In this document: positions 52,842-61,324 of the stretch, piece after piece
How the letters are laid out: each line of letters starts with the position of its first letter
Numbering within the stretch: the stretch's first letter is position 1
Source of the DNA: JAIYDQ01 sp034408855
GTDB lineage: Bacteria > Planctomycetota > Planctomycetia > Pirellulales > Pirellulaceae
Length of the DNA stretch: 64,000 nucleotides
Assembly (NCBI GenBank): GCA_034408855.1
Contig: JAWXCK010000152.1
Coordinates: 33,159-97,158 of the forward strand
Direction: 5' to 3'
Position numbers and translations under genes: made by a program
The notes under the pieces: generated by a model
Told to the model about the DNA's origin: nothing
The model's input: the letters and a program-made list of their open reading frames with translations, nothing else
Databases searched by the model: none

Positions 52842-53719
52842 ACGTGGTATCGAATGCACATAGTTCGCGGTCTACCCGCCCGATCTGGATGACGCTCTTG
52901 CGTTTCATCGTTAGTTGGTCGATCTTTCCGGTCGTCGTCGTCGGTGTCGTCTTCGCGATGGAGGGAAGAACGATTGCGGAGAAAGCAGCCACGATGCTAA
53001 TCATGCCGGTTAGCATTGCTTGGTGGGGAAGCTTTGTCCTTGCCATCAAGTGTTTGATCGAAGGTAACGGACGAATCGCGACATGGGTATTCGGTTTTTC
53101 GATGGTCATCTACCTTGCCAGCAGCCCGATCGTTGCAAAATCGCTTATGGGATCGCTCGAGAGTTCCGTTCAGCCATTTTCACTAGATTCCTCGGAGCGG
53201 TTGGATACGATCATCGTGCTAGGTGGAGGAACGACGCAGTCGCCAAGTGGTCAACCGCAATTCGCTAGCGCGGGGGATCGAGTTGGCTTTGCTGCTCGAA
53301 TGTATCATCAGAAACTAGTTGATCGGATCGTCGTCACCGGCGATGGATTGGTCGCCGAAGATGGTCCGACGCGAAACGATCCGTCGATACAAGCCAAGCA
53401 GATACTGAAAGAGCTAGATGTCCCTGACACGATCGTCGAAGAATTGCCGGGGATCAATACTTCGCAAGAAATGATCGCGTTGAAATCGCGACCAGAACTA
53501 TGGGAAGGAAAGCGATGCGGATTAGTCACCAGCGCATTTCACATGCCGCGAGCTCTACGGTTAGCAAGAAAAAATGGAATCGACCTCGTTCCAATTCCGG
53601 TGGATTATCGCGCCGTCGATCAGCCCGTTACGTTGCTCGATTGGTTTCCCGCCGCGACGTATGCCCAGCAAAATGATCTCGCTTGCAAAGAGTATCTTGG
53701 GATGCTCCTCGGAAGGTAA
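52838..53719 (+). CDS. YdcF/ElyC-family (DUF218) membrane protein
   Basis: A 293-aa protein. Three hydrophobic segments (about 17-38, 48-68, 80-98) are followed by a DUF218 domain: DTIIVLGGGTTQSPSGQPQ, RIVVTGDGL, GINTSQEMI and GLVTSAFHMPRALRLARK. ElyC, SanA and YdcF belong to this family and are linked to envelope and lipid-carrier functions in E. coli, but their chemistry is poorly known. I chose the ATG at 52838, where the ATGA overlaps the ogt stop; an upstream frame opens at 52742, inside ogt. It is last in the S1-unknown-ogt-ydcF operon. Confidence 0.88.
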   Translation: MNVVSNAHSSRSTRPIWMTLLRFIVSWSIFPVVVVGVVFAMEGRTIAEKAATMLIMPVSIAWWGSFVLAIKCLIEGNGRIATWVFGFSMVIYLASSPIVAKSLMGSLESSVQPFSLDSSERLDTIIVLGGGTTQSPSGQPQFASAGDRVGFAARMYHQKLVDRIVVTGDGLVAEDGPTRNDPSIQAKQILKELDVPDTIVEELPGINTSQEMIALKSRPELWEGKRCGLVTSAFHMPRALRLARKNGIDLVPIPVDYRAVDQPVTLLDWFPAATYAQQNDLACKEYLGMLLGR

Positions 53720-53760
53720 TAGGGCGCATTAAAGATCCCTAAAATGCGCCGTGGCTAGCG

Positions 53761-53857
53761 CCCAATGCCACTCACTTTAGTCGCCATTCGTTCCTAAGCT
53801 TTTGATTTATCGAAGCACTTCGCACCAATGTCGCCTTTCGCTTCGCGAAAGTGGCGT
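53761..53857. repeat. 97-bp dispersed repeat, copy 2
   Basis: Ungapped match to 25703-25799 at 84 of 97 positions. The palindromic core is CGCCTTTCGCTTCGCGAAAGTGGCG, and a CGTGGCTAGCG fragment directly precedes it. It lies between convergent genes, so it may work as a transcription barrier. Confidence 0.85.
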
Positions 53858-53951
53858 GTATCCCTAAACAACCGACGTTTTACTTGAGATTCACGTTTCG
53901 TTCGCGGAGCGAACGACGACAATGGTCTCCAAAGTCAGATCGGCGCGCCGC

Positions 53952-56039
53952 TCACGAGTTGGCGGAGAGCTGCGACTGTGATGTAAACATTGCGCAGAAT
54001 GCGGCTTCCATTTTCCGAGTAAATCCTGCTTGATCGAGCAACGGGCTTGCAGCCATTCGCCACCGAAGGGTGCTCCGCAATCCTCGCAACCGATTTCGGT
54101 CGCTGGCTAAATCGACGGCCAATCGAATATATTCGTCCGGATCGTTCGCTATCCAAGCATCCAAGCCTACGTTGTTCAACAAGCTGACACCGACTCGCGA
54201 AGCATGCGTTTTTCCGGCCAGGGTCACAACGGGGACGCCCATCCAAAGTGCTTCGCAGGTCGTTGTCGTTCCATGATAGGGAAACGTATCCAGTCCGATG
54301 TCGACTCGATGGTAATGCTGGATGTGCTTGAAAAAATCGGCTTCGCTACCGATCATCTCGACGCGCTGTTCATCCAAGCCAACCGCCTGAAAATGGGAAC
54401 GCATCGCTTTGCGAGCATATTCGGCACTCAACACGGTCGCCTTCAGCAGCAGTCGCGAATTGGGAACTTGCTTCAGAATCGATGCCCACCACTGAATAGT
54501 CATCTGGTTCAGTTTCGCGAAATTGTTGAAACTTGCAAACGTAATCTCGCGGACACAATCCGACGGCAAAGGTCCAACTTCGGGAACACCAGCGGTTGGG
54601 TGATAGCAAAGAAAACATTCCGGCAATCGCCACAGTCGCTCGCTATGAAATCGCTCCGTCCAACCTTCCGGATCAGCAAAGCTGTCAGTAATCCGATAGT
54701 CGATTGTATCCAGTCCGGTCGTATCAGGATAACCAAGCCAAGAAACTTGGATTGGCGCAGGCTTTTTTGCGAATACCGGCATTCGATTGTTCGCTGAATG
54801 TCCTGCGAGATCGACAAGGATCTCAATTTGATCGCTGCGAATCAGCTCACACACTTGGTCGTGATCGAGTGTCACGATGTTGCGCCAAACGTCGGCGAAT
54901 TTCGCAAGCCGTTCGGTAACAATATCGCGTTCCTTCACGTCGGAGTAGCAGAAAATTTCGAATTGCTGCTTATCGTGATGACTCAGAATCGATTCGAGAA
55001 AATCGGCGACCGAGTGCGATCGAAAATCGGCGGAAACGTAACCGATTCTTAAGCGTCGATCAGTACGCCGCACTATAGGGGTGTCGTGCGATGGCGTTCG
55101 AGATGTTGGCTGATGGACCGCTTGCCAAATACGATGTTCCTCAAAGATCGCTTCGGGAGTCATACTTGTCGAATAGTGCAGCGTCAGCAGCATATTGCTT
55201 CGTACGACGTGCATTTCTGGATTGAGCTGCAACGCCAATTTGAAATACTCAATCGATTCGTCGATCCGGCCCGTATCCTTGAGGGCTGCCGCAATGTTAT
55301 TGTAAGGCCAATCGAATTTCGGGTCGATCTCGATGCACCTTTGCCATGCTTCAATTGCCTCGTCGATGCGAGCTGTTTTCTGACAAATTGAACCGATATC
55401 GTTGTGGACGATGGCAAGCTTGGGTTCGATCGCAATGGCACGTCGAAGAGCGGCCTCCGCCTCGGGGAGTTGATTCAACTGATTGAGGATTACGCCGAGA
55501 GTCTGGAATAACTGGTAGTTGTCAGGCACCGCTTGCACTAAGAATCTTGTATGCAAAAGAGCTTCGTCGAGTCGATGGATACGAATAAGCTGAGCGATCA
55601 GTTGCCACCGAGACTCGAGTGCTTGCGGTTGAATCTCGATGGCCTGTCGAAACGCCAGAATAGCTTGTTCATTCTGTTCAAGATCAAGAAGCGTAATGCC
55701 GAGATTATGGTAAGCGTTGTGCGCCTTTGGGTTGACAGCAATCGCGCGTTTCAGGACGTCGATGGCTTCGGCAAAGCGCCGACTGCCCCGCAAGACCTCG
55801 CCGAAGTTGCTGAGCATTACCGCATTGTTCGGGCTAAGCCGAACCGCTTGACCTATCCTCACGATGGCTTGCTCATTCTGTCCCGACTGATACTCGATCA
55901 AACCCAGTAAGTGCATCACGTCGGGCTGGTTGGGCACCTCTGCCAAGATGTTCTGATAGACTTGTTCGGCTTTTTGAAGTTCCCCCGCCTCCTGGAAGCG
56001 AACTCCAATCTCAAGTTGCTTGAAGACCGCATCACTCAC
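53952..56039 (-). CDS. TPR-containing O-GlcNAc transferase-like glycosyltransferase (GT41)
   Basis: A 695-aa protein starting with GTG. Residues about 1-305 form eight or so TPRs (for example AYHNLGITLLDLEQNEQAIL). The rest is a GT41 catalytic region with LRIGYVSADFRSHSVADFLE, EILVDLAGHSANNRMPVFAKKPA, QVSWLGYPDTTGLDTIDYRI, ITFASFNNFAKLN and GLDTFPYHGTTTTCEALWMGVPVV. It probably adds a sugar to Ser/Thr of proteins in the cytoplasm. It overlaps the DUF1501 stop codon (GTGA), suggesting co-translation with that gene. The target proteins are unknown; the coupling might point to modification of the neighbouring secreted proteins, but this is speculation. Confidence 0.93.
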   Translation of the reverse strand: MSDAVFKQLEIGVRFQEAGELQKAEQVYQNILAEVPNQPDVMHLLGLIEYQSGQNEQAIVRIGQAVRLSPNNAVMLSNFGEVLRGSRRFAEAIDVLKRAIAVNPKAHNAYHNLGITLLDLEQNEQAILAFRQAIEIQPQALESRWQLIAQLIRIHRLDEALLHTRFLVQAVPDNYQLFQTLGVILNQLNQLPEAEAALRRAIAIEPKLAIVHNDIGSICQKTARIDEAIEAWQRCIEIDPKFDWPYNNIAAALKDTGRIDESIEYFKLALQLNPEMHVVRSNMLLTLHYSTSMTPEAIFEEHRIWQAVHQPTSRTPSHDTPIVRRTDRRLRIGYVSADFRSHSVADFLESILSHHDKQQFEIFCYSDVKERDIVTERLAKFADVWRNIVTLDHDQVCELIRSDQIEILVDLAGHSANNRMPVFAKKPAPIQVSWLGYPDTTGLDTIDYRITDSFADPEGWTERFHSERLWRLPECFLCYHPTAGVPEVGPLPSDCVREITFASFNNFAKLNQMTIQWWASILKQVPNSRLLLKATVLSAEYARKAMRSHFQAVGLDEQRVEMIGSEADFFKHIQHYHRVDIGLDTFPYHGTTTTCEALWMGVPVVTLAGKTHASRVGVSLLNNVGLDAWIANDPDEYIRLAVDLASDRNRLRGLRSTLRWRMAASPLLDQAGFTRKMEAAFCAMFTSQSQLSANS

Positions 56040-57469
56040 GCAAGGATATCCTTGACAACGTTCCCCGAAACGTCCGTCAAACGGAAGTCGCGACCACCGT
56101 AGTTGAACGTCAGTCGTTCATGATCAAAGCCGAGTAAATGCAAAATCGTCGCATGCCAATCGTGAAGGTGAACAGGATTGTCGACCGCTTCATAGCCAAA
56201 CTCGTCGGTCGCACCATAAGCAATGCCCGGACGCGTACCGCCGCCTGCCATCCAAATGGTGTAGCCTTTGTTGTTGTGATCGCGACCGGTAACGCTTTGC
56301 CCATACGGTGTCCGACCGAATTCGCCAGCCCAAATGACAAGCGTATCATCGAGCAATCCACGTTGCTTTAAATCGGTTAAAAGCGCTGCGATCGGCTGGT
56401 CCGTCGACAAGCAACTTTTCGGCAGCGCATCTTGAATCATGAAGTGATGATCCCAGCTCGTCGGTGCCGTAATCTCGATAAAGCGAACCCCCGCTTCGGC
56501 CATCCGTCGCGCTAACAAACATTGCCGACCAAACGCATCTGTCGGCAGCCCATTGCCGATACCGTATTGCGTTTGCGTCGCTGCTGATTCGGTAGAAAGA
56601 TCCAAAAGCTGCGGGATTTCATCCTGCATTCGAAAGGCAAGCTCGAACGATTCGATCGCTCCTTCGATTTCCGGCTGATAAATTTCATTTTGTAGTTTGT
56701 GACGATTCAGTTGGCCAATCAGGTCGAGTTGCGTTCGCTGCTCCTCGCGCGTCATCGCATTATTGTCGATGTTTTTGTAGGGCGGACTAGAATCGTGACT
56801 CTTACCGAGCATCGCTGCATAGAAAGCCGGGATTTGCTGGCTTCCAATTTTGGTGCCTTGGCAAATCGTCGGCAAGAATCCACAGCCATAGTTTCGAGCA
56901 CCGCCATTGTCCGACGGCGGATTAAGTGTAATAAAGCCAGGAAGATTCTGATTCTCGCTCCCTAAACCGTAAATCGTCCATGCACCCAAAGACGGTCGAA
57001 CGAATTGAAAACTGCCGGTGTGCATTTGAGTAAAGGCTTGCGAATGATTCGGGAGATCGGTATTCAAACTATGCATCATACAAAGTTCGTCAGCGTGCTC
57101 GGCGATCTTCGGAAATAGCTCCGAGATCCAGCGTCCAGATTGGCCGTGCTGGGCAAACTTAAACGGTGAACCGAGCAATTTCGCGCCACCTCGATCTTTG
57201 CCGATTTCAGTCGATTCACCCGATCGCGAGTTCAACTCAGGTTTGTAATCAAAGAGATCGACATGCGAAGGGCCGCCATTCATACAAAGAAAAATGACAC
57301 GCTTGGCACGAGCTGGGAAGTGTGGTTTTGATTTTCGGCCGCCGACTTTCGACGCTTGCTCGTTAGCCGTCGCGGAATGCGCCAAACCAGCAAACGCAAG
57401 GTATCCAAAACCGCTCGCGGAAGATCGCAACATGCTTCGACGAGAAAAGTAAGTGCTATTGGATGGCAT
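56036..57469 (-). CDS. Tat-exported DUF1501 protein (first copy)
   Basis: A 477-aa protein of the DUF1501 family, a sulfatase/alkaline-phosphatase-fold group abundant in planctomycetes. It has a Tat signal (SRRSMLRSSASGFGYLAFAG, about 9-28), FLCMNGGPSHVDLFDYKPEL, ARRMAEAGVRFIEI, WAGEFGRTPYG and the terminal HDWHATILHLLGFDHERLTF. Its biochemical role is not known. Family members are usually next to DUF1549/DUF1553 proteins, as here (57500-59716). I chose the ATG at 57469; a TTG frame opens five codons earlier. Confidence 0.92.
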   Translation of the reverse strand: MPSNSTYFSRRSMLRSSASGFGYLAFAGLAHSATANEQASKVGGRKSKPHFPARAKRVIFLCMNGGPSHVDLFDYKPELNSRSGESTEIGKDRGGAKLLGSPFKFAQHGQSGRWISELFPKIAEHADELCMMHSLNTDLPNHSQAFTQMHTGSFQFVRPSLGAWTIYGLGSENQNLPGFITLNPPSDNGGARNYGCGFLPTICQGTKIGSQQIPAFYAAMLGKSHDSSPPYKNIDNNAMTREEQRTQLDLIGQLNRHKLQNEIYQPEIEGAIESFELAFRMQDEIPQLLDLSTESAATQTQYGIGNGLPTDAFGRQCLLARRMAEAGVRFIEITAPTSWDHHFMIQDALPKSCLSTDQPIAALLTDLKQRGLLDDTLVIWAGEFGRTPYGQSVTGRDHNNKGYTIWMAGGGTRPGIAYGATDEFGYEAVDNPVHLHDWHATILHLLGFDHERLTFNYGGRDFRLTDVSGNVVKDILA

Positions 57470-57499
57470 GATTGGTTCTTTCAATATTGATTTCGTTCA

Positions 57500-59716
57500 T
57501 CAATCGACATTTCGAAACTCCGCCGATGCGAACAGCGCTTGACAGTAACTTGCGACCATCTTGATTTCCTTACCTTCTTCATCGTCTGTCAACATCTTCT
57601 GTTCCAAAAACGCTTTAGCAAGGCCCATCTCTACTTCATCCGGGCTGCGACCAAGGCAATCGACAAACGTTATCCGGATAATCCGGTCAATCCGTTCGTC
57701 GCGCGCCAACGATTTTGAATCCTGTTCTTCGCTAACTCGCTTGATGATTCGTTCGGCCAGAGCTTGCGAACGGGCCAGCACAAAGGGACTGTTCATCAAG
57801 AACAAGGCTTGGACTGGAACATTGGTCGTTTCCCTAGCTCCGGTAACGAGACTTGGTTCAGCAAAGTCAAAGATGGCCAAGGCATCCGGTAATTTATCTC
57901 GAAGGACCGGTAGATAGACGGATCGATATACGGCCCCGTCCATATCAGTCGGCAGCGATTGATCCAATCCAAGCAACGAAACGGGGCGATCCCCGATGAC
58001 TGTTGCGACTAGCGATCCATCAGGACGTTTCATGTCAAGTTCCCGCGAAACGGCTAACATCGAATCGCGAATGACCTCTGCGTCGAGCCGACGCTTCGAG
58101 ACTCGCCAAAGCAAACGATTATCGGGGTCAGCGTCGAAGGCAACCTGGTTAAACGAGGACGACTGTCGGTACGTGTGTGAAAGAACTATGCGACGAATCA
58201 GTTTTTTCACGCACCATGCATCGTCGACGAACTGAAGTGCCAGGTGATCCAACAACTCTGGATGGCTAGGTGCTTGGCCAGTACTCTCGAAATTATCAAC
58301 CGTACTGACGATGCCAGCGCCCAATAGATGATGCCAAACGCGGTTCACAAACACCCGAGACGTTAATGGATGCTTAGGATGCGTAAGCCATTTGGCTAAC
58401 TCCAATCGACCGCTTTGGTCAGGCGTAATGTTGAATATTGCGTTGAGTTGAATCGGAGCCGGTAAGCGGCGCGAAACAACGTCGCCCGGTGCGTGAATAT
58501 CGCCGCGATCCAAAAGCGGAGCATCGATCATTTTTCCGCCTTCGAGAACGCCCATCGTAAGCGGCAATGGCTTGCCATCGTCGTCGACTTTCTCTAATTG
58601 CCCTTCGATTCCACCGGATCGCCAAACAATCCGCAAGGCATCGCGAATCGTAAAGATCTCGCTCGCATCGCGTCCTTCAAGGGCTGCCTTCATGACTTCC
58701 GCTCGCTTATCTTCTCCCTCTTTTTTCAAGGAAGCTAGATCGGCTTTCAGTTCACTCACCTTTTCGGCGGAAATGCCTTTTTGGAAAACTTGCTGTCCAT
58801 CGAGCGGCGGAAGCATGAGCGGGTCACCACCGACTTGATTGGCCGGAGTCACAAAGGTGCCAAAGTAGGTTTTTGTGCTGGCGAAAATACCAGCCAAGCC
58901 GTAATAGTCTTCCATCGTATACGGCTCAGAACGGTGATCATGGCATCGTGCACATGCGATCGAATGGGCGACGATGCCGCGAGAAATAGAATCGATCTGC
59001 TCATCGATTAAATCCGCTTCGAATTGCATCTTATTGGCTTCATCAAGATTCTTTGGCCCTAAGGCAAGATAGCCCGTCGCATTCAGCAGACGCGCCCGCT
59101 CTGCGTCGCTTTCGTAGGGAAGCAAATCGCCAGCGATCTGCTCCAAGATGAATCGATCGAAAGGCACGTTGTCATTAAAACAGTCGATGACATAGTCGCG
59201 GTATCGCCAAGCATACGGAAACGTGATGTTGGCTTCTTTGCCGCTCGATTCTGCAAAGCGAGCGACGTCGAGCCAATGTCGCCCCCAACGCTCGCCAAAG
59301 GCATCGGTTTCCAATAGTCGATCGACCGTTCCACCGAGCGCTGTTTCCAACCCATCCGTCTGAACTCGATCTAAAAATCTTTCTATCTCATCCGCTTTGG
59401 GCGGCAAACCAACCAAGTCAAAACAGACCCGCCGAAAGAGCGTTGTCGGCGACGCATCGGGCGAAGGCGACAAACCAGCCGCAACCAGCTTTTCAAATAT
59501 GAACTGATCGATATCACTTTTGGGCCAAGTCGTTTTCTCGTTCGACGGAACGGTAGGCCGAATGGAAGGTTGATACGACCAGTATTTTGCGTCCGTTGCC
59601 AGATAGGAATAGTCGTCGGATCGAACGCACGGAGTGAGTACAAAACCGTAGGCGACGATCGTAAGAAGCAATGCTTCTGAAATCAATCGCAACGCAAATC
59701 CTTTTGTATTGAGCAT
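57500..59716 (-). CDS. DUF1549/DUF1553 secreted protein with CxxCH
   Basis: A 738-aa planctomycete-specific protein with a signal peptide (about 1-32). The DUF1549 half starts at DIDQFIFEKLVAAGLSPSP (about 68) and has RHWLDVARFAES. A heme-binding-like CARCH is at Cys255/Cys258/His259 (HSIACARCHDHRSEPY). The DUF1553 half (about 450-700) has LAKWLTHPKHPLTSRVFVNR, RLDAEVIRDSMLAVS and a C-terminal DECLGR-like FVDCLGRSPDE. The separate N-terminal planctomycete cytochrome domain (PSCyt1) of longer relatives is absent. It is in an operon with the DUF1501 gene 30 bp downstream. Function unknown; possibly redox and carbohydrate binding. Confidence 0.92.
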   Translation of the reverse strand: MLNTKGFALRLISEALLLTIVAYGFVLTPCVRSDDYSYLATDAKYWSYQPSIRPTVPSNEKTTWPKSDIDQFIFEKLVAAGLSPSPDASPTTLFRRVCFDLVGLPPKADEIERFLDRVQTDGLETALGGTVDRLLETDAFGERWGRHWLDVARFAESSGKEANITFPYAWRYRDYVIDCFNDNVPFDRFILEQIAGDLLPYESDAERARLLNATGYLALGPKNLDEANKMQFEADLIDEQIDSISRGIVAHSIACARCHDHRSEPYTMEDYYGLAGIFASTKTYFGTFVTPANQVGGDPLMLPPLDGQQVFQKGISAEKVSELKADLASLKKEGEDKRAEVMKAALEGRDASEIFTIRDALRIVWRSGGIEGQLEKVDDDGKPLPLTMGVLEGGKMIDAPLLDRGDIHAPGDVVSRRLPAPIQLNAIFNITPDQSGRLELAKWLTHPKHPLTSRVFVNRVWHHLLGAGIVSTVDNFESTGQAPSHPELLDHLALQFVDDAWCVKKLIRRIVLSHTYRQSSSFNQVAFDADPDNRLLWRVSKRRLDAEVIRDSMLAVSRELDMKRPDGSLVATVIGDRPVSLLGLDQSLPTDMDGAVYRSVYLPVLRDKLPDALAIFDFAEPSLVTGARETTNVPVQALFLMNSPFVLARSQALAERIIKRVSEEQDSKSLARDERIDRIIRITFVDCLGRSPDEVEMGLAKAFLEQKMLTDDEEGKEIKMVASYCQALFASAEFRNVD

Positions 59717-59970
59717 GGCGGTTCACCTACATAAAAACTCTCACGGTCGTCGCCCCGAGCGGACGTATCCATTGTAATGACTTTTCGCGGACCGGGGCAA
59801 TTGAATTCAAGGTTCGCTCGCTAAAGCGTGGATTATGTGAGCTTGCAGCTCGATCAATCGATATCGCCCCTTCGGTTGCAATCCTGGGACTAATTCTTGG
59901 AGGCCCCGCTGGCTCGGTCTCCGAAATCGTGGCGCATTCGATTACCCGTCGTGCGACAAAATAGCTCCGA
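59717..59970. other. Intergenic region inside the DUF1501/DUF1553 run
   Basis: About 250 bp with no recognised gene. A 92-codon frame on the minus strand (59727-60005) is Arg/Ser-rich, has no hydrophobic core, and overlaps the DUF1501 gene, so I regard it as spurious. The next operon's promoter is probably here. Confidence 0.35.
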
Positions 59971-61302
59971 TTATCCGAGCAACTCGCGTACGACACGGCC
60001 TTCACTAATCAGAAGTGGGCGTCCAATCGGCGTCTTGAGCTCTTGAGAAAAATCGATATCCAAACTATCGAGCAACGTTGCGTGAAGATCCTGAACTGTA
60101 ATCGGCTGGCGTACATCATCGAGCCGTTTAGCCGGATCGGACGTTGGCTTCGAGGCCGTTGCACCGTGAACATAACCGCGTCGCAATGGGCCACCAGCTA
60201 AGAGCGTGCTAAAACCATGCTGCCAATGGTCGCGCCCGCCAACTCCGTTGATATTCGGCGAGCGACCAAATTCTCCTCCGCACACGACGATCGTTGAGTC
60301 TAGCAGTTCGCGATCTTTGAGCTCCTGAAGTAACGCTGACAATGCTTTGTCTAAGATAACGCATCGCTCGCTTTGTGTTTCTTGATTGTTAACGTGGCTG
60401 TCCCAACCCGACAACTGAATTTCGACGCATCGCACTCCTTGCTCGATCAGCCGGATCGCTGCGAGACAGCCTCGACCAAACGAAGAATTGCCGAAACGTT
60501 CGTGCTTGGATTCAGGTTCTTGCGAGATATCGAACGCCGCCACTTGCTGACTGTCCATCATTTGCAACGCCTTGGCAGTAGCCGATTCATGTTGCGTCTT
60601 TAGGATGTCGAGATCTTGAAATCTTCCTCGAGCAAATTCTCGTTCGACAACGTTCTTTAAACCGTCGATCCGAACTCGCATTCTTGGTTCGCTGGTCGGA
60701 CGTCGAAGATTTGGCAATCGATTGTTCGGGTCATCGACTTGAAATGCATCGTATTGGCCGCCAAGGTACCCGCCACGGGCAGGCCATTGAGCGTTTAATA
60801 TCGAGATGTGACGTGGGATCTCTAAATTGTCTTCGGTCTGATGGCAAAGAATCGCACCGAGCGATGGGTGGACAATTGTCGGATCAGGTCGCCAGCCGGT
60901 CTTCAATTGATACGTTGCTCGTTCATGATCGCCTTCCTTGCTGACCAAGGAACGCACTAACGTCGTCAGATGCAACTGCTCGGCAGTCAAGGGAAGCGAG
61001 TCAGAAATCTCGATTTCGGGAATCGACGTCCTGATGGATTGAACATCGCCGCCGATGAGAGTGCCAACATGCGGATCAAACGTATCCAGTTGACTCGGGC
61101 CTCCTTGCAACCACAGTACGATCAAAGACCGAGCCTTGCGACTCTTTTGACCTCGACGATCTTCGCGAGGCGATTCGCTGGCTCGCGCCAGCGACTCGGC
61201 GATCGCGGTGAGTCCGAGACCGCCAATGCTAAGCATCGAATGAGAAAGCCACTGTCGTCGTTGCATTCGATGCCACGACTCGCATTCGGAATTGTATGTC
61301 AT
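59971..61302 (-). CDS. DUF1501 protein (second copy)
   Basis: A 443-aa paralogue of the protein at 56036-57469. The N-terminus has RRQWLSHSMLSIGGLGLTA (a Tat-like signal; the ATG at 61302 or a later one is possible). Family motifs: LIVLWLQGGPSQLDTFDPH, IRLIEQGVRCVEIQL, CGGEFGRSPNINGVGGRDHW and LHATLLDSLDIDF. It lies next to its own DUF1549/1553-type partner (61325-63007), so it forms a second set. The substrate is unknown. Confidence 0.92.
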   Translation of the reverse strand: MTYNSECESWHRMQRRQWLSHSMLSIGGLGLTAIAESLARASESPREDRRGQKSRKARSLIVLWLQGGPSQLDTFDPHVGTLIGGDVQSIRTSIPEIEISDSLPLTAEQLHLTTLVRSLVSKEGDHERATYQLKTGWRPDPTIVHPSLGAILCHQTEDNLEIPRHISILNAQWPARGGYLGGQYDAFQVDDPNNRLPNLRRPTSEPRMRVRIDGLKNVVEREFARGRFQDLDILKTQHESATAKALQMMDSQQVAAFDISQEPESKHERFGNSSFGRGCLAAIRLIEQGVRCVEIQLSGWDSHVNNQETQSERCVILDKALSALLQELKDRELLDSTIVVCGGEFGRSPNINGVGGRDHWQHGFSTLLAGGPLRRGYVHGATASKPTSDPAKRLDDVRQPITVQDLHATLLDSLDIDFSQELKTPIGRPLLISEGRVVRELLG

Positions 61303-61324
61303 TATCTTATGCGTCCAAGAAGTC

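Noticed and set aside
59727..60005. 92-codon frame between DUF1553 and DUF1501 genes
   Set aside because: No hydrophobic core or family motif, Arg/Ser-rich, and it overlaps the start of the coding end of the DUF1501 gene.
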